Origin: DIGJ01 sp041821315 | Lineage (GTDB): Bacteria; Bacillota; Clostridia; Lachnospirales; Lachnospiraceae | Direction: 5' to 3' | Assembly: GCA_041821315.1 (NCBI GenBank) | Contig: JBGUEO010000009.1 | Location: forward strand, 62,001 to 126,000 | Length of the DNA stretch: 64,000 nucleotides | In this document: positions 60,581 through 64,000 of the stretch, piece by piece | Numbering within the stretch: position 1 is the stretch's first letter | How the letters are laid out: the number at the start of each line of letters is the position of its first letter | The notes under the pieces: generated by a model | What the model was told of the DNA's origin: nothing | What the model saw: the letters and a program-made list of their open reading frames with translations, nothing else | Database searches by the model: none | Position numbers and translations under genes: made by a program

Positions 60581-61867
60581 ATGAAAGAAAACCATGTACT
60601 AAAAAAGCAACCTTTTTGCAAGGATTTTTATCTTGTACTTATGGGACAAATTATTTCGCTCTTTGGAAACCAGATACTTCGCTTTGCCCTACCACTTTAC
60701 TTATTAAATCAAACAAAATCTGCAGCATTATTTGGCATTGTATCTGCCTGTTCCTTCTTTCCAATGATCCTTCTCTCCCCAATTGGAGGTATTATTGCAG
60801 ATCGTGTCAACAAGAAAAACATTATGGTTTTTCTCGATTTTTCTACTGCAGCACTAACACTTGTTTTCACTCTTCTCCTAGGTAAAATTAACCTGGTTGG
60901 ACTACTCCTTGTAACACTTGCCATTCTATACGGAATCCAAGGTGCATATCAGCCTGCCGTTCAGGCAAGTATTCCTCAACTTGTCACACCAAATAAAATT
61001 TTGCAGGCTAATGCTATGATTAACCTTGTAAACTCACTTGCTGGATTAATCGGACCTGTTATCGGTGGAGCATTATATGCTTTCTTTGGGATTTCACCAA
61101 TTCTCTATGTTAGCATCCTTTGTTTTTTAACTTCCGCAATTATGGAACTTTTCATCCATATCCCATTTACAAGAGAAAAAACTTCAAGTAATATGTTCAA
61201 GCTAGCAATTAGCGACCTAAGCGAAAGTTTCTCTTTTATGAGACACAAACAACCTATCCTCTGGAAAGTATCACTCATTATTGCAGCAATCAATCTATTT
61301 TTGAGTGCTCTTATTATAATTGGTCTCCCAATTATCGTAACGCAAACCCTTTCATTTGATTCTCAAACAGGAAGTAGACTATATGGCTATTCACAGGGTG
61401 CACTTGCTGCCGGCAGTCTTGCAGGCGGTATTCTCACTAGTATGCTTACAAAAAAACTGAATGCTGAAAATAATTATATTCTTCTGCTTCTATGCACCTT
61501 AACACTCCTACCAATTGGCACTGCACTCGCTTTTTCAATTCCCCCAATATATGCCTATTTCATCATTGTTATCAGTTGCTTCTTTATGATGTTATTCGCT
61601 ACCTTATTCTCTATTCGCATGATGGCATACCTTCAAATATTGACACCATCACATTTAATTGGAAAGGTAATCTCATGCGCCTTGTGCATTGGTATGTGTG
61701 CCTCCCCTCTTGGTCAGGCATTATATGGAACCTTGTTTCAATTCTTTTCAAAAACGCCGTATATCATTTTCTTTGGAGCAACTGTCGTATCTTGTATGAT
61801 TTCTCTAGTATCCAAGAACGTCTTTGCCGGTATGAACGAACGCTTAACACCAGAGCGCACCTACTAA
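60581..61867 (+). CDS. MFS efflux transporter
   Basis: 428 residues, about 12 membrane spans. The loop 2-3 motif is SPIGGIIADRVNKKNIMVFL and the second half begins ILWKVSLIIAAINLFLSALI. It resembles MFS_1/MFS_3 drug-efflux proteins (macrolide or siderophore exporter types). AAGGAGACTATCTATT precedes the ATG. Its operator matches that of the adjacent TetR gene, so it is probably induced by the compound it exports. Substrate not predictable. Confidence 0.9.
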   Translation: MKENHVLKKQPFCKDFYLVLMGQIISLFGNQILRFALPLYLLNQTKSAALFGIVSACSFFPMILLSPIGGIIADRVNKKNIMVFLDFSTAALTLVFTLLLGKINLVGLLLVTLAILYGIQGAYQPAVQASIPQLVTPNKILQANAMINLVNSLAGLIGPVIGGALYAFFGISPILYVSILCFLTSAIMELFIHIPFTREKTSSNMFKLAISDLSESFSFMRHKQPILWKVSLIIAAINLFLSALIIIGLPIIVTQTLSFDSQTGSRLYGYSQGALAAGSLAGGILTSMLTKKLNAENNYILLLLCTLTLLPIGTALAFSIPPIYAYFIIVISCFFMMLFATLFSIRMMAYLQILTPSHLIGKVISCALCIGMCASPLGQALYGTLFQFFSKTPYIIFFGATVVSCMISLVSKNVFAGMNERLTPERTY

Positions 61868-61900
61868 TCAAAGGCATATCATAAATGCAAAAAATATCTC

Positions 61901-61945
61901 TTGACATAATCGTATATAATGTATATATTATGTATATACATTATA
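61901..61945 (+). promoter_or_regulatory. Promoter and palindromic operator of the gntR-ABC operon
   Basis: TTGACA (61901-61906), 17-nt spacer, TATATT (61924-61929). A palindrome with 13-bp perfect arms (61915-61927 and 61933-61945, 5-nt centre) covers the -10 and start point, fitting autorepression by the GntR protein. Confidence 0.8.
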
Positions 61946-61965
61946 GTAAATAAAGGAGGACTCAT

Positions 61966-62349
61966 GTGAATATTAATATCAGCAATTCGAGTGGTGTTCC
62001 GATCTATGAACAAATCACATCGCAAATTAAGTCGTTGATTTTATCTGGAACACTAAAAGAGGGAGATACACTTCCTTCGATGCGATTATTAGCCAAAGAA
62101 CTTCGTATTAGTGTCATTACCACAAAACGATCTTATGAAGACTTAGAACGCGATGGCTTCATCCAATCCTTTACTGGACGAGGAAGCTTTGTTTCAGGAA
62201 TGAATCATGCTTTTATTCGAGAAGAACATCTGAAACGAATTGAAGAACATCTAGAAGCCATTAAAACAGAAGCCTTTGTTTGTGGTATTTCAAGGGATGA
62301 TATCATTACTATGATAAATATTATGTATGATGAAGGAGATATTGTATGA
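61966..62349 (+). CDS. GntR-family repressor, YtrA subfamily
   Basis: 127 residues. A winged HTH (GVPIYEQITSQIKSLILSGT; LPSMRLLAKELRISVITTKR; FIQSFTGRGSFVSG) is followed by a short helical dimerisation tail, as in YtrA. The start is GTG at 61966 behind AAGGAGG; an ATG two bases earlier runs straight into TGA. Its stop overlaps the ABC gene start by 4 nt. Such repressors control ABC operons responding to cell-envelope stress. Confidence 0.92.
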   Translation: MNINISNSSGVPIYEQITSQIKSLILSGTLKEGDTLPSMRLLAKELRISVITTKRSYEDLERDGFIQSFTGRGSFVSGMNHAFIREEHLKRIEEHLEAIKTEAFVCGISRDDIITMINIMYDEGDIV

Positions 62350-63194
62350 ATGCATTAGAATTTAGAAATGTAAGCAAGCGGTATGACGATTTTACGCTTG
62401 ATCATTTGAATCTAACAATTCCAAGTGGTTGTATCGTCGGTTTTATTGGAGAAAACGGAGCTGGCAAAACAACCACAATGAAGTTAATTTTTGATTTAGT
62501 GAAAGCCGACACCGGTGAAATCAAAGTATTTGGGAAATCAAACAAAACCGATTCTCGTGAAATCAAGGAGCATATTGGTGTCGTACTAGAAGAGGCCGGT
62601 TATCCAGACAGTATGAATTTAAAACAAATTGAATCTGTCGTATCACGCATCTATAAAACATGGAACAGTAAACGCTTTTTGGAATTATGTTCCATGCTTT
62701 CACTCCCCCAAAAAAAGGAAATAAAAGATTTTTCACGTGGAATGAAAATGAAACTATCCCTTTGTGTTGCTCTCTCCCATGATTCCAAGCTTTTAATTTT
62801 AGATGAAGCAACCAGTGGGCTCGATCCAATTGTTCGAGATGAGCTCTTGGATATCTTTTTGGAGTTTATTCAAACAGAAGATCATACCATTTTTATTTCT
62901 TCTCATATCTTAAGCGACCTTGAAAAAATCTGCGATTATATTGCATTTATACATAAGGGAAAGCTCTTGTTTTTTGAGGAAAAAGATGCTCTTCTTGAAA
63001 AATACGGTATTTTAAAAACTTCAAAAGAAGAAATTGCAAGCATCTCTACTGCTGCTATCATCGGAACAAGAGAGAATTCTTTTGGTGTAGAATCCTTGAT
63101 TAATAAAAATAAGTACACAGGAAACAAACCGATTGATAAAGCAACCATTGAAGACATCATGTTATATTACACGAAAGGAGCAAAAACATGCTAG
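62346..63194 (+). CDS. ABC transporter ATP-binding protein
   Basis: 282 residues. Walker A GENGAGKTTTMKLI, signature FSRGMKMKLSL, Walker B LLILDEATSGLDP and the switch His in FISSHILSDLE are intact. The sequence type matches the YtrB/bacitracin-like ATPases that pair with ABC-2 permeases. Coupled to gntR (ATGA overlap) and overlapping the permease gene by 7 nt. Confidence 0.94.
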   Translation: MNALEFRNVSKRYDDFTLDHLNLTIPSGCIVGFIGENGAGKTTTMKLIFDLVKADTGEIKVFGKSNKTDSREIKEHIGVVLEEAGYPDSMNLKQIESVVSRIYKTWNSKRFLELCSMLSLPQKKEIKDFSRGMKMKLSLCVALSHDSKLLILDEATSGLDPIVRDELLDIFLEFIQTEDHTIFISSHILSDLEKICDYIAFIHKGKLLFFEEKDALLEKYGILKTSKEEIASISTAAIIGTRENSFGVESLINKNKYTGNKPIDKATIEDIMLYYTKGAKTC

Positions 63195-63817
63195 GATTAT
63201 TACAAAAAGATTTATATACATTAAAAAAGCAAGGGAAAATAATGTTTATCATTCTCTTAGTTTATATGATATTTGGTTATTTGAATAACAATCCCACCTT
63301 CTTTCTCGTTTTTTTACTTGTATTTTCTGCAATGATGCCTCTTACCGCCATGGCATACGATGAAAAAAATCAATGTGACAAACTCTTTCTTTGTATGCCG
63401 CTTACCAGACGTGACCTCGTAAGCAGCCGGTTTCTACTTGGTTTACTTCTCATTCTTGGTAGCTTTTCTATTGGCATTATTTCGATACTGCTTTTAATTA
63501 AGGAAGATCGTATGGAAGCTATTTTTCTTCTTGGCACTCTTTTAGGGGTCTGCTTCCTATATTTCTCGATATGTTTTCCGATTGCTTTAACGTTTGGTGT
63601 AGAAAAAAGCCGATATACTATGCTAGGTCTTATTTTTATTCCTACCATTGTAACTGCTTTATTTGCTACAAAAGGATATCTAAATCCAGTACTTAATTTC
63701 TTTAAGCAAAATACAACTATGAAAGGGATTAGTACACTATCGATTCTTATCGGCTTTGTTTTTTATTTAATATCTTATTTTTTCTCAATGCAGCTCTACG
63801 AAAACAGAGAACTGTAA
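63188..63817 (+). CDS. ABC-2 type permease
   Basis: 209 residues with about six hydrophobic segments (KIMFIILLVYMIFGYLNNNP; FFLVFLLVFSAMMPLTAMAY; FLLGLLLILGSFSIGIISIL; ISTLSILIGFVFYLISYFFS). MLGLLQKDLYTLKKQ at the start and the motif AYDEKNQCDKLFLCMPLTRR are typical of ABC-2 permeases of the BcrB-like type. Works with the preceding ATPase; exported substrate unknown. Confidence 0.88.
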   Translation: MLGLLQKDLYTLKKQGKIMFIILLVYMIFGYLNNNPTFFLVFLLVFSAMMPLTAMAYDEKNQCDKLFLCMPLTRRDLVSSRFLLGLLLILGSFSIGIISILLLIKEDRMEAIFLLGTLLGVCFLYFSICFPIALTFGVEKSRYTMLGLIFIPTIVTALFATKGYLNPVLNFFKQNTTMKGISTLSILIGFVFYLISYFFSMQLYENREL

Positions 63818-63871
63818 GAGTAGAAAAAATTACAATTAAGCAAGGAGATAAATAGAAAGAAGAAGGTTGCA

Positions 63872-63911
63872 ACTGTTAAACGATTATCCGTTTGCAGTCT
63901 TCCCTTTTTCC
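63872..63911 (+). terminator. Probable terminator of the gntR-ABC operon
   Basis: AAACG/CGTTT (63878-63882 with 63889-63893) and ACTG/CAGT (63872-63875 with 63895-63898), separated by a small bulge, followed by CCCTTTTTCC. Imperfect, but placed between convergent genes. Confidence 0.5.
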
Positions 63912-63932
63912 ATTTCCTTGCTTTATTAAAAC

Positions 63933-64000
63933 TTACAGCTTATATCCGCACATATCACAAAATATTCGTAATTCATATTCTGATATTGCTTTGAGATTGT
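63933..64000 (-). CDS. C-terminal fragment of a gene entering from the right edge (uncertain)
   Basis: A minus-strand frame open to the window edge ends ISEYELRIFCDMCGYKL before TAA. Only 21 residues are visible, so no family can be assigned. A second frame is also open to a stop about 10 nt further on. The terminator-like hairpin just beyond supports a convergent gene. Confidence 0.3.
   Translation of the reverse strand, partial: NLKAISEYELRIFCDMCGYKL

Noticed and set aside
1..64000. CRISPR arrays, prophage, insertion sequences, rRNA or tRNA genes
   Set aside because: No regularly spaced direct repeats, transposase/integrase motifs, or rRNA/tRNA signatures were recognised by eye. A covariance or tRNAscan run was not possible.

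Overview
The window is AT-rich, with strong AGGAGG-type ribosome binding sites and densely packed genes. It carries spoIIAA-spoIIAB-sigF followed by spoVAA to spoVAE, an anaerobic (class III) ribonucleotide reductase, a pyrK/pyrDB-type dihydroorotate dehydrogenase and DUF4250. Together these point to a strictly anaerobic, endospore-forming member of the Firmicutes, most likely a Lachnospiraceae (Clostridium cluster XIVa) chromosome. The species cannot be named from sequence alone. Most genes from 0.9 to 57.8 kb lie on the minus strand. I recognised no rRNA, tRNA, CRISPR, transposase or phage genes.

Layout. 0-1 kb: the 3' end of a CBS/CorC_HlyC gene. 1-6.2 kb: pyrimidine genes (Nudix-like gene, pyrC, pyrF, pyrK, pyrD, pyrE, 50-residue membrane protein). 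6.2-11.5 kb: rarA, DUF4250, a YigZ protein and a class A penicillin-binding protein. 11.5-16.2 kb: the spoIIA-spoVA sporulation block, with an unnamed 48-codon gene between sigF and spoVAA. 16.3-22.1 kb: a zinc-ribbon/TPR membrane protein with a 46-codon gene in front, a FapA/DUF342 protein and valS. 22.2-29 kb: a four-gene cluster of unknown function built around an Hsp70/actin-like ATPase and a 1180-residue Ig-plus-solenoid protein. 29-30.3 kb: a CobD/HisC-like aminotransferase.

30.4-42.9 kb is an aldarate catabolic island. It has galactarate and glucarate dehydratases, a DHDPS-family lyase, tartronate semialdehyde reductase, glycerate kinase, a tripartite TctABC transporter, an AEC transporter and a PrpR-like regulator whose AAA+ domain has lost its key motifs. 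The proposed route is aldarate -> 5-keto-4-deoxyglucarate -> pyruvate + tartronate semialdehyde -> glycerate -> phosphoglycerate. 42.9-43.2 kb is a gene-free stretch full of inverted repeats. 43.2-46.5 kb: nrdD with a fused redoxin domain, an NrdR-box promoter and nrdG. 46.5-57.8 kb: a subtilisin-like protease, a phosphoesterase, a zinc-ribbon protein, purA, an EAL protein, purB, purF, purC and a GH3 lipoprotein. 57.9-59.8 kb: an M-box magnesium riboswitch followed by mgtE. 59.8-63.8 kb: two self-regulated export modules (TetR + MFS with matching palindromic operators; GntR/YtrA + ABC). A convergent gene enters at the right edge.

The best candidates for undescribed biology are the Hsp70-like cluster (22.2-29 kb), the degenerate PrpR-like regulator with its phased TTTCA repeats, the nrdD-redoxin fusion, the hairpin-rich spacer at 42.9-43.2 kb, the second structured element behind the M-box, and four short genes of fewer than 60 codons.
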